Assembly: GCA_025267735.1 (NCBI GenBank)
Contig: CM046297.1
Coordinates: 10,476,515-10,540,514, forward strand
Direction of reading: 5' to 3'
Source of the DNA: Mactra quadrangularis
Lineage: Eukaryota > Mollusca > Bivalvia > Venerida > Mactridae
DNA: 64,000 nucleotides
Shown here piece by piece: positions 12,801 to 27,800 of the stretch (position 1 is the stretch's first letter; the number at the start of each line of letters is the position of its first letter). Under the pieces are notes generated by a model that ran no database searches, was not told the DNA's origin, and saw nothing but the letters and a program-made list of their open reading frames with translations. The position numbers and the translations under genes are program-made.

Positions 12801-15800
12801 TTGCCTGGTGGAGCAGAACAGATGAAGAATGAAATAGAATTGTAAGTCTAATATTATATTTTTAATTTCTGTCTTACTACGGGTCTTTTAATAATTTATA
12901 ACCTGTGTACTCATCCAGCTTGGTGTCTTATTGTGGACAATTGTCTGGACAGTAATTTTAACTCTTCCACATGTATATAGTACCATGGAAAATATGGAAA
13001 TAAATATATCTGTATATTTGCATGTTTGCATTACATTAGGTGGATCACGCAAGCGTATACTGTCATCCACGCAGAGCTATTGTTGATGATAATGTTACAT
13101 TATGTCTATTATAATGCTACTTTTTGAACAAATCCGCTTTCCTTATATAGATAGGTAAATCTTATGTTTATTATGTTAGTTGAAGTAATATTCTCTTTGG
13201 AATATATTTCAGTTGCCAAGACGTATTTTTAGATAATGTTAATTTAGAAAAGAACATTGCTAAAAACATGGCTCTTAAAGAGAATGTATTTATGATGATT
13301 GTGTGTATTGAACTACGTATCCCATTGTTTCTTGTTGGGAAACCAGGTAGTTCTAAATCTTTAGCAAAAACAATTGTATCTGACGCAATGCAGGGTAAAG
13401 CTGCTAAACAAGACTTGTTTAAAGAATTGAAGCAGGTAAGTTAGTATAACATTCTTAGTAATGAATAGTTAATTGTTTGACAATTAAATTAAATTTGTTC
13501 AATGTTAGCTATTTGTATTACCTGATGCCCATTGGTCATGTTACATGCGATGAACATTGTTAACCAACAGGCCAAGTTATGATTCTTAACCCAAATGTTT
13601 ATAGCTAGAAAATCGTTCAAAATCGTAAAATAATATCCTGCGAGGCATGCTCCCAGTTGTCTTGTGAAAAGAAAACATTGCAAAAACATTTACTTGTGTT
13701 TAGATATTTGGCATCACACATTGTCAAGTTGGCCGACATAATGCTTGATAAAAATAAGTTCTGTGTCAAAATGTTGCCAAATCGTTATCTCTAAAACTAT
13801 TGGGCTCAGGCATGTTGATCCCTCATACAGATTTAAGGATGGCTAAAAGTAACAATAACCCTAGATTCTTTAATTATGCAAAATTATATAGAAACTAAAC
13901 TATTGAAGTTTTATAAGAGACTTTGCGATCCACGTGAATTATAGTAAGCTCGTTGATCCAAGTATAAGTCAACAGCGATCGGTCCAATAACCCCCTTAAT
14001 ACTAAATTTGACCCTGTCAAAAGAATAAATACGTACGCTCACAATCTTACCTAACATATTTATTTTATATTTAATATTTAAAAATAAAAGATGTTTACTT
14101 AGGGTAATATGCTATTTGTGTTTTTATTATTAAGGTTATTGTCCCAAATATCCAAAAGTTTTCTTTTATCAGTTTGTGACTTCATTTTTGACACGTCTTG
14201 AATAACGCCTCAACCCCGTAGAAGTTCAAGTTTTTAATAATTACATACTTCAACTGTGTCATTATTTATACAACTTTATTTTATCTATTGATCGATTTTA
14301 TAATTGTTAATGCTCTGTATTATATTCGTAATCTATTTTCAATCTTGATATTTGCTACAGTGCTGATGAAAAAGTTAATTGTTGTTGTCGCTCATTATAT
14401 AATATAAAGTTATATGACTAAAGTTAAGATTCTGTTTCTGTTCTGTCTCTAGGCCCAGATGGTATCCTTTCAATGCAGTCCATTATCAACACCAGATGGA
14501 ATCATTGCTACATTTAAACAATGTGCACAATTTCAGAAAGATAAAGATTTAGATACGTTTGTTTCTATAGTTGTATTAGACGAGGTTGGTCTAGCTGAAG
14601 ACAGTCCAAGAATGCCTCTGAAGGTTTGCGTTTTAATGTAGTTATAGCTCATTTTTCATCTATTGAAAATGAAAGCTTCAACTGGGTTTATACCAATCTA
14701 AAAAGAACTTTACAAAACTATTCTAACTGAAGGAATCAATTAATACTTATTGGATTATTTATTAAATCTTATTTTATTTCTTTTGTACAATAACAATGAT
14801 ACTCGTTTTTTATTTTTATTATCTTTTTCGTCCACATTTGGTTTTGATTTTTGGATGAATGAGTTTAAATTTTGCTTAAAACATTTCTTTTTTATTATTA
14901 AATCATGGTAACTAGATTAAAGGCTTATAACAAAATCATTGGACCTGAACTTAATAGTTCAATATATTAAATGTGTATAGAATAAAACCTTATAAAAGTA
15001 CTTATTTTTGTAAAGACATCTGTAATATACAGAGATGCTTGCTGTTTTGTATCTAAAAAGTTGCATCAAAATGCATGAGGTATATTTTGCTATAATTTTG
15101 ATTTAATATCTCATAATGTCTAAATATAATTGTCACAATGTTTTCTTTTGTTTTAGACTTTACATCCTCTATTAGAAGATGGTTGCCAGGGTGATGAAAT
15201 GCCTGAAAAATACAAGAAAGTAAGTGGTTTTCATACAGAAAGTCAGACAGACAGAGAGACGGCAGACAGACAGAGAGACGGCAGACGGACAGATGTCATA
15301 CTATGTCGTTCTATCATGTTATTGGGTTGATCTTATTATGGATGGAAACAAGAGTGTTATTTTAGTATTTTATTGCATCCAACATGAAATACTGTTTTTA
15401 TTGTTGAAAATGCATTTTGTTGACTGTAAAATATTTTTTGAGATAATTAAAACACATTAAGTTTTAAGAAATACATGTAGAAGGGCCTTCTTTTTATTCA
15501 TACATTTAGAACTTAATTATACTACTAGTAGAGATTTTAAACCTCTATCGTATATAAGAAGCATGATAAGTCTTGTATTGTGGTCTTAATTCTAATAAAC
15601 AAGTTTCTCGTGACGTAAGTAATAGCTCCATGGTACTAAATGAACTTAAATTCATTACATAAATTGTTTAAATTGATTAGGATAACATCATTAAAAAGTA
15701 TGTTGTTTTCTTGAAGAGTATTAAATGTTTTGTTTTGGTAAATATTAGGCATGTTATTTTCTGTATTACTGTTCCATAAACTAGTTGTGTAGAATAATAA

Positions 15801-18800
15801 GACTATTTTATGTTTCAGGTAGCGTTTATTGGAATATCTAATTGGGCATTAGATCCAGCTAAAATGAACAGAGGAATTCTGGTACAAAGAGAAGTTCCAG
15901 ATCTTGAAGAACTGAAAAATACTGCCATGTATGTTATTTAAAACTTTTATTTATGATGACTAGTAATCTGTGTATGATCATTGCACTTTATTGTGCTATT
16001 TTAGACATTGATGGGATTTAAATCGGTGTACTTAGAATTCGTAACATCTGTTGTGTATGGATTTTTATTGATATTTTTTGTAACTTTTTCAAGACTCAGT
16101 CTTGATGTTTATGCTGGCTTTTTCATACTTTGAAACTTAAGCTTTACAACCATCGTTTTCTCACAATGCATCTCAATATAGGTGCAAAGTTAAAAAACGA
16201 ATGTAATTTTCATCAAACTTTCTTTTCTTATGAATTGTGTGAATGGCACCAATTTCCAATTGCACGTTTATTGTCGAGTTTCAGAGTGTCCCATTTATAT
16301 ATAATTTACCCAACTTGATCAACATTAAAATAATATTGCGGCGAAGTTTATAAGTTGCTGAGGCTTTTAGCAGGTGACTTTGATATTTCACTTCAGCTCT
16401 ATGTGCAGATGTAGTAGGGTACCTAGTTCTGATTGCTTGCCTTTAGGTCATCACTGATACAAGTATACCAAGATTTGTAAAGTTTCCTATGCAGTTTGTT
16501 CTGATGACTGATAATTGCCATACTCCTAAAAGTGTTGATACAGACAGAGGCTGAAGCATATATATTGTAATATCATACAGAGGTTAGATACTAATGAACA
16601 AACAGATAATACTCTTCCACAATGACAGAGTCTTAGGTACCAAGGTTTTCCTTCCTATCTGTATTTTCAAAAAAAATGAACAATGTTGAGAAATTGTATT
16701 CTTTTAATTTACATTTTACTTTAGGGGAATATGCCAGACTGATGATGATGTCAGTGATTTGATATCACATTTGATTGAACCAATGGCTCTATCTTATCTA
16801 GAAATATTCCAAAAAGCTTCTAAAGAAATGAGAGAATTCTATGGATTAAGAGATTTTTATAGGTAAAGACAAAATCATTTTTAGTGCTAAATTGAGAAAA
16901 CCGAAATCGAAATTTATTATATAATGTTATTTTAGTTAAATTCATCTTGTTCTATGTATCATAATATAAATATTTTTGTAATGATAGCAATTATATCAAG
17001 AAATTATGTTTCCTGTATGAAATATTTCCATCGGCTTAAATTATTTCCTAAGTATATTAATCATACTCGTACGTTCATTTCATCTTTTGTTATATAACTA
17101 CAGTTTAGTGAAAATGGTGTACAGTTTTGTTGAGAAATCAACGTCTAAACCAACATGGCATGAAATGTTACATTCTATTAAACGAAACTTTGGAGGTTTG
17201 GATCAAGTTCATCCTGTAGAGAGCTTCAAGTCACATTTAGAAACTAGCATCATGATTGATGAAAGTGTAAGTGTATATGATTAAGTAAATCGTCTAAGGT
17301 TCAGCTACAGTTTGTAGGAGTGTTAACAAAACGCTGTTTTCACAGTCTTACAGAAACGATGTTGAGTTTATATTATATTCCATTACGTTTCAAAGCAGAA
17401 AGAAACTTGTTTTAAGAATATTTAAATAGCGGTCTTCATTTACAGTCTCTACAATACCATCCACTTCCTCCCCAAAAAAGAATTGATAATGCATTAAGCA
17501 CTTAATGCTACCCACGCTCTAACGTATCGGGACAGAAAATGTTTTATAAAAAAACCCAAAATGCCTTTTATACCCCCGCTTCGAAGAAGAGGGGGGTATA
17601 CTGTTTTACCCTTGTCCGTGCGTCCGTCCATCCGTCCGTCCGTCCGTTACAAAATTTCCGTCGCAGTTTTCTCAGCAACTATAACATGCAGCAGCCTAAT
17701 ACTTTGCATATTGCTTCATCCCATAGTCCCATGTGGTGTAAAGCGATTTCATGCTCCTTGCTCATCTACTTCCTGTTTGTCGCATATTTTTAGATTTTTG
17801 CGGGGGTATCACTAGTGAGCATTAGCTCACAGATTTACTTGTTTCCTTCTCTTGATCACTGAAGTATTTTTGGACCTCATCCTAGAACTATATCCGTCTA
17901 CGTTATCCATCTTACAAATAACCCTTTCTGGCAAAATCTGTTGATTTGAGGTGTTGTATTAAACAAACTTTCGAAAGAGTCATTTTAAATTAAAGTTTAG
18001 CATTCTTATAATTCTTATATGGTTTGTAATTTTAGGAATATCTTCAAACATTTTTACATATTTTTCTCAGAGTTTCTGTGATAATTGCATTCGTTCGCTA
18101 AATTAATGCTTTATTGGGCGTGAACTTAGGGTTGCCCCGATTATTTTGTCTCTCATCTTCATTTGAACCCAAAACTTCAAAATGCTTTACAATTGTATGT
18201 TTCTTTTTAATCAACTTTGTCTGCATCTAGATATATTTTCATAATTTAAACTGCGTAATTGGTGATACAGTTTCACAATTAGTTTTAACAGCTTCTTTGC
18301 AATGATATTTACTTGGAAAACTTATTACAGAAAATTATGTCATACATGACGTCTCGACGTTGATGTTCATTCGTATTTAAATTGTCATATAGAATTTAAC
18401 ATATTAGCTTTCAGTACTTGTGCATATTGTTTTATCGCTATAAACAATAAAAATATATTAAAATTGTAATGGTGACAGATATTATGGAAATATTTTTTAT
18501 AATTATTAGCTACATATATCTCCAAAGTCTTAACATGCCTCTTCGATACAAGACCACGTAGTGATGTGACAAGCACTGATGTTGTATCTTTTTATAAATT
18601 GGATTACTTTGAAAAAAAAAACCCACATTTAAATGAAATGTTAAAAAACACGTGTAATGTACAACATATAAACTATCATCTACGATCAATTTCTTTAAAC
18701 TAGCTGTGTGTTGATCAATAATTGCTTATAGTATGTAATAATAACATGCTGCTTTGTAATACTACGTTTTATTGTACAACGTTTTCTTTTTTTAGCCAAG

Positions 18801-21800
18801 ACCTTCTGATCCTGACTGTTCCCCATCTGGACTGATACAGGCGTGTCTATTTGATACCAATCAAATGAAAAAGTGAGTTTCATTGACAATAAACATTTAA
18901 GATTTTAAGAACTTTCTTTTACAAGTATGCTGTTATTGCTATCCCTTAAATAAAACTATTTTACCAAATATATTAGCAATATATATAAAAGGACCTCCGC
19001 AAGTTAAATGTATCTCCTGAGAAGTGATTGTAATCCTGAGTTATGGTTCTTGTGCACTGCAATTTTTCACCAATAAATATATCTACCTGTTACGTGTCAG
19101 GTCAGTAGCTTGAATATAATTGGACTAATGCTCTGGAAAAAGTTATTACAACAAAGGACAGTAACTATTAATGGTTAATTTGCATTGAACTTCTGCACTG
19201 TGAGATTTATCCGCCCGGTCTGTGATGTTTGAACAGAATCGAACATATTGGGTGCAATCGCCGAAAATTACAATGGTGTGTCGCTTTTTAGACGACACAA
19301 ATCTAGGATAAGAAACTTGATGAAGTCTTCCAACCTCATTAGATAAAAAGATTTTGAAAAACTAATCTATTTTGCAAAATGAACGGGCACTTCATATTGC
19401 ATAGCTTGGCTAAATAGTGAGATTTTATTTTTATATATTGGCAGTTATAATTTTATATCTATATATATATTTATATCTCACAGTTAAAACGTCCGTTAAT
19501 ATTATTTTTTCTCTCCTTAAACATTTTATGAGGTTAAATTAGGACATTTAACATACAAAATATGTATGGTATCGCAAATATATTGCGTGACATATAGTGT
19601 ATCATAGTTTATTTTGTGGCAGATATATATGTATGATTTATTCTAATATACACTAACTAGTTCTATTGAACGAAATAGTCACACGTTTGATGCCCTTTAA
19701 ATTAAAACAAAAGCTCAGTTAATGCATTTTTAATATATCTAGACCATAATCAGTTTAAATTGAAAAATGTCGAGTGCTTCGTTGCAAATATATTTTTTTT
19801 GTGTTCGGTCGGCATAATAATTTGTCTGTTTTCTATTGATTTATGACTTTGTAAATAGTAAACCTTCTGTTTTACTTTTATTCCTCTACGTTTTTATACA
19901 TAAATTACCAAAATAAATTTGGAACATTGTTCACGCAAAAATGTACATTCTTTATAATTTGTTCCTTTGTTTTAATTTGATGAATTGTAGTTTTGTAACC
20001 ATCCAAATACGGCAATATTTCAACCAACTAATATATATAACGTTATACAGTTTCAAATTTCCAATGTAGGAATTTCATTGATCATTTTTTATTTCATTAT
20101 AAATTAATTCAGGTTTGCCAGGTCACATTAATAATTGTATAACAACATTGTATCAATTTAATCATTCTATTTTCAGTGAAAACCGTTACCTTTTGTTGCT
20201 AACAGAAAATTACGGAGCACTTAGTGTAATACAACAAGAAATATTATCTAGAAAAGGTGATACCAGAACTATAACTATATTTGGAAGTAGTTTTAGAAGT
20301 GACCAGGAATACACACAGGTAAACATCTTGATACATATTATACAGCAACTGTTTTTTTACTTTCAAAATACATTTGAGGTATTAATTTGTTTATGTCACA
20401 TGCAGTGTTTAATTTACAAAATATGGTCATTATTATTGTTGCTGAATTATGAGATATTTGTTTATCTTAGGTAAAGTTTGGATACATAGCCCTTGTGAAG
20501 TATTGAATATTAAAGCAAGTATGATACAACGGTCGTATATATTTTTAAAATATACTGGTTTCTCATGTAAATAAATTATAAATAGAAATAAGGAAATCAT
20601 GCATCGTCTTGTAAATCGTATGTAAGTGTTTTTGTTTTGATTTTTTATACGCCCGAAGGGTCGTATTATGTTATGGCGCCGCTCGTCCGTCCGTCAGTCT
20701 GTCCGTCCGTCCGTCCGTCTGTCCGTCCGTCCGTCTGTCCGTCCGTCCGTCCGTCCGTCCGTCTTCCTTGTCCGGACAACTCCTCACTCATTTCTTGGCC
20801 AATTTTCTTCAAACTCCATCTGATGATAAACATTGATGCCTAGTTGTGCGTAAAGTGGAGATAATTCAATTTTTTTCATTCGACTTTGAATTACTTCCCC
20901 TTTCATATATATTCTCTATATATGCCATATGTTAATAAAGTCAAAATGGCAAGCAATGAAAAACTTGTCCGGACAATAACTAAACCACCAATGTACCTAG
21001 GTTCACCAAATATTATGTGATGGTAGCCCTTGTGTCAAGGATATGCCCTATTGGTTTTGGGACTCCTGGGTCAAAGGTCAAGGACACGGGGGCATCATAT
21101 TGAAAAACCTTGTCTGGACAATAACTCCTCAACGACTGTACATAGGTTCACAAAATTTTATGTGAAGGTAGCCTTTGTGTCAAGGATGTGACCTATAGGT
21201 TTTGGGGCCCCAGGTTCAAAGGTCAAGGTCAAGGTCACAGAGGCATCATATGGAAAAACTTTGTCCAGACAATAACTGAACTACCAATGTACCTAGGTTC
21301 ACCAAATTTTATGTGCGAGTAGCCCATGTGTCAATGGTATGCCTTTTTGGTTTCGGGGCCCCTGGGTCAAAGTTCAAGGTCACAGGGGCATCATATTGAA
21401 AACCTTGTCCGGGTAATAACTCAACAACAACTGTACCTAAGTTCACAAAATTTCATGTGAAGGTAGCCCTTGCCTCAAGGATGTGACCTGTAGGTTTTTG
21501 GGCCCAAGTTCAAAGGTCAAGGTCACAGAGACATCATATGGAAAAACTTTGTCCAGACAATACCTGAACCACTAATGTACCTAGGTTCACCAAATTTTAT
21601 GTGCGAGTAGCCCATGTGTCAAGGATTTGCCCTATTGGATTTGGGGCCCCTGGGTCAAAGGTCAAGGTCACTGGGGCATCATATTGAAAAACATTGTCCG
21701 GGTAATAATTCAACAATGACTGCACCTAGGTTCACCAAATTTCATGTGAGAGTTGCCCATGTGTCAAGGATGTTCCCTATTGGTTTTGGGGCCGCTGGGT

Positions 21801-24800
21801 CAAGTTTAAACCATCAACCAGAAGATATCAAATTACCAAGCAGTGACTTCAAATGTTCAATCAATATGTTATTAAGTCAAAATGGCAAACTATGGAAATA
21901 ATGCTACATTTAATAAGTAACATGAAATATGTTCACCAACTTTTATGTGAGGGTAGCCCATGTGTCAAGGATGTTCCCTATTGGTTTTGAGGCCCCTGGG
22001 TCAAAGGTCAAGGTCACAGGGGCATCATATGGAAAAACATTGTCAGGACAATAACTAAACAATGCTTGTACCTAGGTTAACCAAATTTTATGTGGTTCAG
22101 CCCATTTGTCATGGAGTAATGTGTTGATAGCTCTTTGGTAGAGGATGTTCCCTTTTGATTTGGAGACCCTAGGGTCTAAAGTCAAAGTCACTGGGACTTA
22201 ATTTATATTGAAAATTTTCCGGACAATAACTCAATAATGATTGTACCTAGGTTCACCGAATTTAATTTAAGGGTAGCCTAAATGTCTAGCATATGCCCCT
22301 TTGGTTTTAGGCCCCTGGGTCAAAGGTCAAAGTCACAAGGAAATCATGAGGAAAAACCTTGTCCAACAACCAATTTTATCTTATATCACCAAATTTTATG
22401 TACCAATACTCTTTGGGTCAAAGGTGAGAACTTTTGGTTCTGAGGCCCCAGGGCAAGGTCACTGGAAGTTTGTATGGGAAAACTTTGTGCCGGTGATTAC
22501 TCAACCATGGCTGTACCTAGGTTCTCAAAATCTTTGCTTTGGATAGCCCTCCAGTTAAGGATGGGACCTATTCTTATATCCAGGGGTCATTTATCAAGGT
22601 CACAGGGACTTTATATGAGATAGAATACAGCATGGACTGCACACGGGCGTATAATGCCCCGCCCAGCGGAGCTCTTGTTAATTTTTCAAATGCTGTATCT
22701 GAGTATCATGTGTAATAAATATGTCATTGATACGTTGATATCCGTGATGTATTTGTGTCATTCAATATAAGAAAAGTAGTCTGCATTTACTATCCCGTCA
22801 TAGTTAGTTTGGCTTTGAATACAACTAATGTTTCTTATTTTACAAGCTTTTAAGGTTTTTTTTGTCAAATGCTCAGTAAAGTGAACTCATTGTTGCATTG
22901 TTGACCATCGAAACATTTATCCAAATTTGTCTTTCAAGTAAGATATTAGGATGTCATTAACATGTTGTTTTACGTACAGTCTTAATAATCATTTCTACTG
23001 TTGCATGTAATTGTATAAATATACAGGTTTGTCGTAATATAAACAAGATCAAAGTATGTATGGAGACTGGTAATACAGTTGTTTTGTTAAACTTAGAGAA
23101 CTTATATGAAAGTTTATATGATGCACTCAATCAATACTATGTATATTTTGGTGGGGAAAGATATGTAGATCTTGGTTTAGGAACACACAGAGTCAAATGT
23201 ACAGTTCATAAGAAATTTAGGTAAGAGTATACCAATACAATTTACATTTTCTGAAATTAAATGTCGTCATTATTATTTTCTACAGAGAATTAGTTTTTGT
23301 ATAAAACTGTGTATCTTTCTTAAAAAGTGTATCAGGATATAATTATCAAAATATTAAAAAAGTATGCGTATTCATGGTATATATAGAATAACTTAGAATT
23401 AGAGATACAATTGAATTATTTGTGATATGAAGTCAGAGCGCATGAAGTGTTTTCAATTGGGTTTGTCCTGTTGTTGTCCTTTAAACAATTATAATTATTA
23501 TCAATAATAACGAATGAATATTTTGTCAAATATAATGAGTTACATCAGCGCCGTATCTAATATTCGTGTGGTGTAGTTTCATTTGCTTTGGTGTCACTGG
23601 CTAGACAAAGTCTTACTTGATCTGATTGTACTGATTAAAAGCGTCTATCCATGAATACTCGTTCATCGATTATTTATATAAAGGGTATCGTGTTGTTAGG
23701 GATATTTGATGCACATGATACTAAAATATTTTGCTATTTTCGACAATTTGTTAATCATCTGTGAAGCAAAAAATATCATTATTAAACTCTTAGCAGTTTT
23801 TTTATTAATTATACAGCATTATTAGTTAAGTAGGATTTCTTGTTTTCGCATTAGTATGTATTTAAAAGAAGATGTTGTTCCATTCGATATTCAAATTTGC
23901 AGAAAACTTAATGGTTGTTTAATAACCAAGCATTTTTTTGTATTGAATATTTTCTTTTATATATTCACAGATTGATCGTTATAGCTGAAAAACAGACAGT
24001 TTATGACAAATTCCCTATACCATTAATTAATAGATTAGAGAAACATTTTCTCAATATTCATACAATGTTAACAGAACAACAACAATGTGTTGTAGAAAAG
24101 TTAAGAGTGTGGGCTAAGAGCTTTGTAACACAGGCTGAAGCCTGGAATACAAGGTTGGTATAATGATTTTACATTTGGTATTTGATATTGATCGAAATAC
24201 TTTTACTGTAGAGTTATATAATTGATTATTTGAATATTAGACCCATAAGGGATTTTGTTTGTTTGTTTTGATTTACATCAGATTTAGGTTACGCCCTTTT
24301 TAATTGTAAAATAAAGTGTGAAACATGTAAGGAACAGTCAACAACCCTTTTTTTATAAAACCAGAATGAAAAGAGTCATTTAAAATTGACGTATTGTTAG
24401 TAGTATCATAGCTTAGAAACTATGATTGCCCGACGACGGGTGATACTTTAGGTACTGTATACTTAGATATTGTAGATCGCCTTTTTGTGCTCATATTGAG
24501 CTTTAAAGATAGCACTTTACATATTTGCGTCTGTGTCATTACGTCGTACTTTTAACAGTATGATCTCCTATCCCTTTGGGTAAAGTTTATCAAACTTGTC
24601 AGAGATATGTATTGCTTGAAGCTTTTACAAAATGTCCAAAGAAAGTCCATGCAAATAATTGGTTATCATTGCAACTGAAATGAAAACCTTTTCCAGACGT
24701 CTTGCCTGAAAGTACAAGGCATTGAGCTTTTACATTTGACGTATACTTGTGTCTATTGAAAGTCTACCGCGTGTTGTGAAATTATGTCCTCTGGATTAAT

Positions 24801-27800
24801 ATTGACCTCACTCATTGGTAGGTCACTTTGTGTACATAAAGACATGTAGAAAAGTGAAAAATTGTGACCCTGAAACTAAATGATTACACTTTAGGTAATT
24901 GGTGTGTCATATTGTTCAGATTATCTTTACCAAGATTATTCAAATGTTGTTTCTAGAGTACAAATTGGCTCAGTCCCAGGGATCTTGTATGTGTAAAATA
25001 TGAAAATTTCTTGCCTAGTACCTATAGTTCAACGACACAAGCAATCCACGTTTAAAATGTTTACACCTTATGTTTTTGTTGAAAATTAACTAACTAAGTT
25101 TTTTCAGTAAAATATTCTACTTTCTGTAGGAGAACCCCAACTCAAGAACCAAAACTTGGAGATGTTTTTATTGGTTACCATGATGACACATGTTCTGCCA
25201 TAGTTTTAAATGTATGGGTCAAATATAGCAATGGTACTAATGGAGAAAAAAAGGTAAAAAGTTTAACATTTCCATTGATGTCTGAAGGGCTAGTGACTGG
25301 AAATTACTGTTTTCTAACATCTTTCTCCTCGATATAATTCTGAAATAGTTTAAGCAAGTCTGATATTTGTATGTTTTTTCTTATTCTTTTGCAGCTTACT
25401 TTTGTATTTCATTCTATCAAACCGTTTTAACTATGTTTGTTATGACAGTAAGGGTATCCTATCAATTGTTTATATTCAACTATGTACACATGTATCAAGA
25501 TTTTCTAAGTATAAGCGAAGCTTACTTTGACACTTTCATAATGAAATCAAGTGGCATGAGTTATGGAAATAAAGTAGGGGATTTTAATTCAAACTTCCTA
25601 CTTTACTATCACCAATGATAATATTTGCTATGATATATGTCTACCTGTAGGTTCTGGATGATGCAAAACGTGCTTTGTTATGGTGTGCTACTCCTGATGC
25701 GTTAGTGAAACTGAAAAGTAGTAAATTATCAAAAGAAGAACAAGATTGGTGTAATGATGTTTACAATAATAAGCAGAGGCATGAGTGTTTGATACATTAT
25801 CTTGATAACATGATCGATGGTAAAATAAAAGACAAAGCTTTATTTGCTCAGGTTTGATTTTTTTTTGGTGGATCAGGTTATATTGTTTAAATAAAAAAAG
25901 TTTCATCATACTTAAGTTAGGGTTCGTAATAAAATGTGTAATGCACTAACATAAGTTAAAAATCATGGGTTATTTGATTTCTCAACTATAATCTTATGTT
26001 GAAGGTATCAAATTAATTCAAAATAAATTTATACTCCTTCAGCAAATTAGGTGTATGAATCATGTAAATTATAACAAATATTTTAACATAAATGTTATAT
26101 ACATTGTATTTGTACTTAAAGTTAATGTGAAATAATTTTTTCATTTCTTTAGTTGACAACCCATTCCAAATTGATCACTGCTGTTCATAAACGCCCAATT
26201 TCTGAAGTGACCAATATACCAACAGACAAAATATTGTTGTTAGAAACATTATTATCATTTGATACAGAACAGCAGTTTACCAATAGGATTATGTAAGTTG
26301 TTACTTTTGTGTTACAATTCAAGGCTGTGTTTATTTTTATATGCCTTAATCGGCATTACAGCTAATACACCGGTAATCGAGTCACTGCTCTCTGTTTTCT
26401 TGGTGAGTTTTTTACCCCTCTTATGAGCCGCACATTAGTGTAGCAGATCTATACAATTTCGCAGGTAAACATGAAAGTGGAATGAAGGAATTTCATTAGT
26501 AATCATCGTTCAAAATTTAAACATTAAGTTTAGTAGTGTTGAGAGCATTCATTACTTTACGTTGATATTTAAGTTTGATATAAATTGTTTTGTCTTCCCA
26601 TTAAAAGTATGATATATAATAAACTGTCCAAATGTTTGTAAAAGTCTATCAGGTACATGTTTCTATGACATTTTGATTTAATTACCGAATCACCATACTT
26701 TTGATGCAAAAGTAGTCTCCACAACTAGAACTTACATCAGCATTGGACCATCGATCATTTATTTCAAGTTTCGATTCAATTGAAATGCCTTCCTGATATT
26801 TGGTGTACAGATTCGCTGCTAAGAAGGTCATGTATTTTTTGGTTGAACTGTACGTCTACTTTTGTATGTTTACTTTTTTTTTGAAGTATAATAAGTACAC
26901 GTACTAACTCTGATGTCGTTTAGTGTATTGTTAGATCAATTCTGGTATTTTGTTGATACCATAAATTATATATTTCATATGTATGATTGCAGGGAACATA
27001 TTAGATGTACAGATAAAGAAACCAGTCTTATAATAATACAATGTGATTCTGGTGATACTAATGCTAACTTGATTGCATGTGCTCGGTATTGTATTATGGA
27101 TGAGTTGGAGAAGTTACGTGGTGAAAACCATGCAACAATACATGTTGTGTTTATAGTCCAATTACCTAGAGGCTCTACTTTTACTGGTTTTCAGGTACAG
27201 TTTTATTTATATACACCAATACCTACTGGAAACTGGAAGTTTTGACTTGTACATATATGGAATATATATGGAACTGTCCATTGAAAATATAAGTTAAGTT
27301 TTGGCATGCTATCAATAGAATAATTTAAAAGAAATTGGGTGTTAATAAATGTGTTCAAAAACATTAAATAAATACTGTGTTTGCTAACTATAGGTTTGTA
27401 AATTTTGAAAGATTAGTGTTTTTAACATATGAAAACTTTTTGAAATTTTATTATTTTATTATTAGGATGGCGTAAACATTTACTTGTGCTTTTTCTGAAC
27501 GGTGTACACTTTATCCTAATATTGTTATGTTTCAGTGTGGTGTCTGGCATTCTGCTCACATTGATGACTTAAATACAGATAGTATGAGTTTGCCAAGTTT
27601 AATAGCTCTGCAGGAAAAGTCTGTTGCTGGTTTAATAAGTGATGCCATATATAATCAAGTACCAATGGAAGTTGATATAGACACTTCAACCAGGTAGCTA
27701 TTTGATGTATAAAGTTTCTGATTAAAGTTGATGAAGTTAAACCTGACTAATTTGAGTTTAATAGTTTGAGGATGAAAATAAGGGCTACAAACCTTCTACA

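Noticed and set aside
20637..22546. Ser/Val/Arg/Pro-rich and other frames
   Set aside because: Translations of the (GTCC)n tract and tandem cores of a non-coding repeat element.
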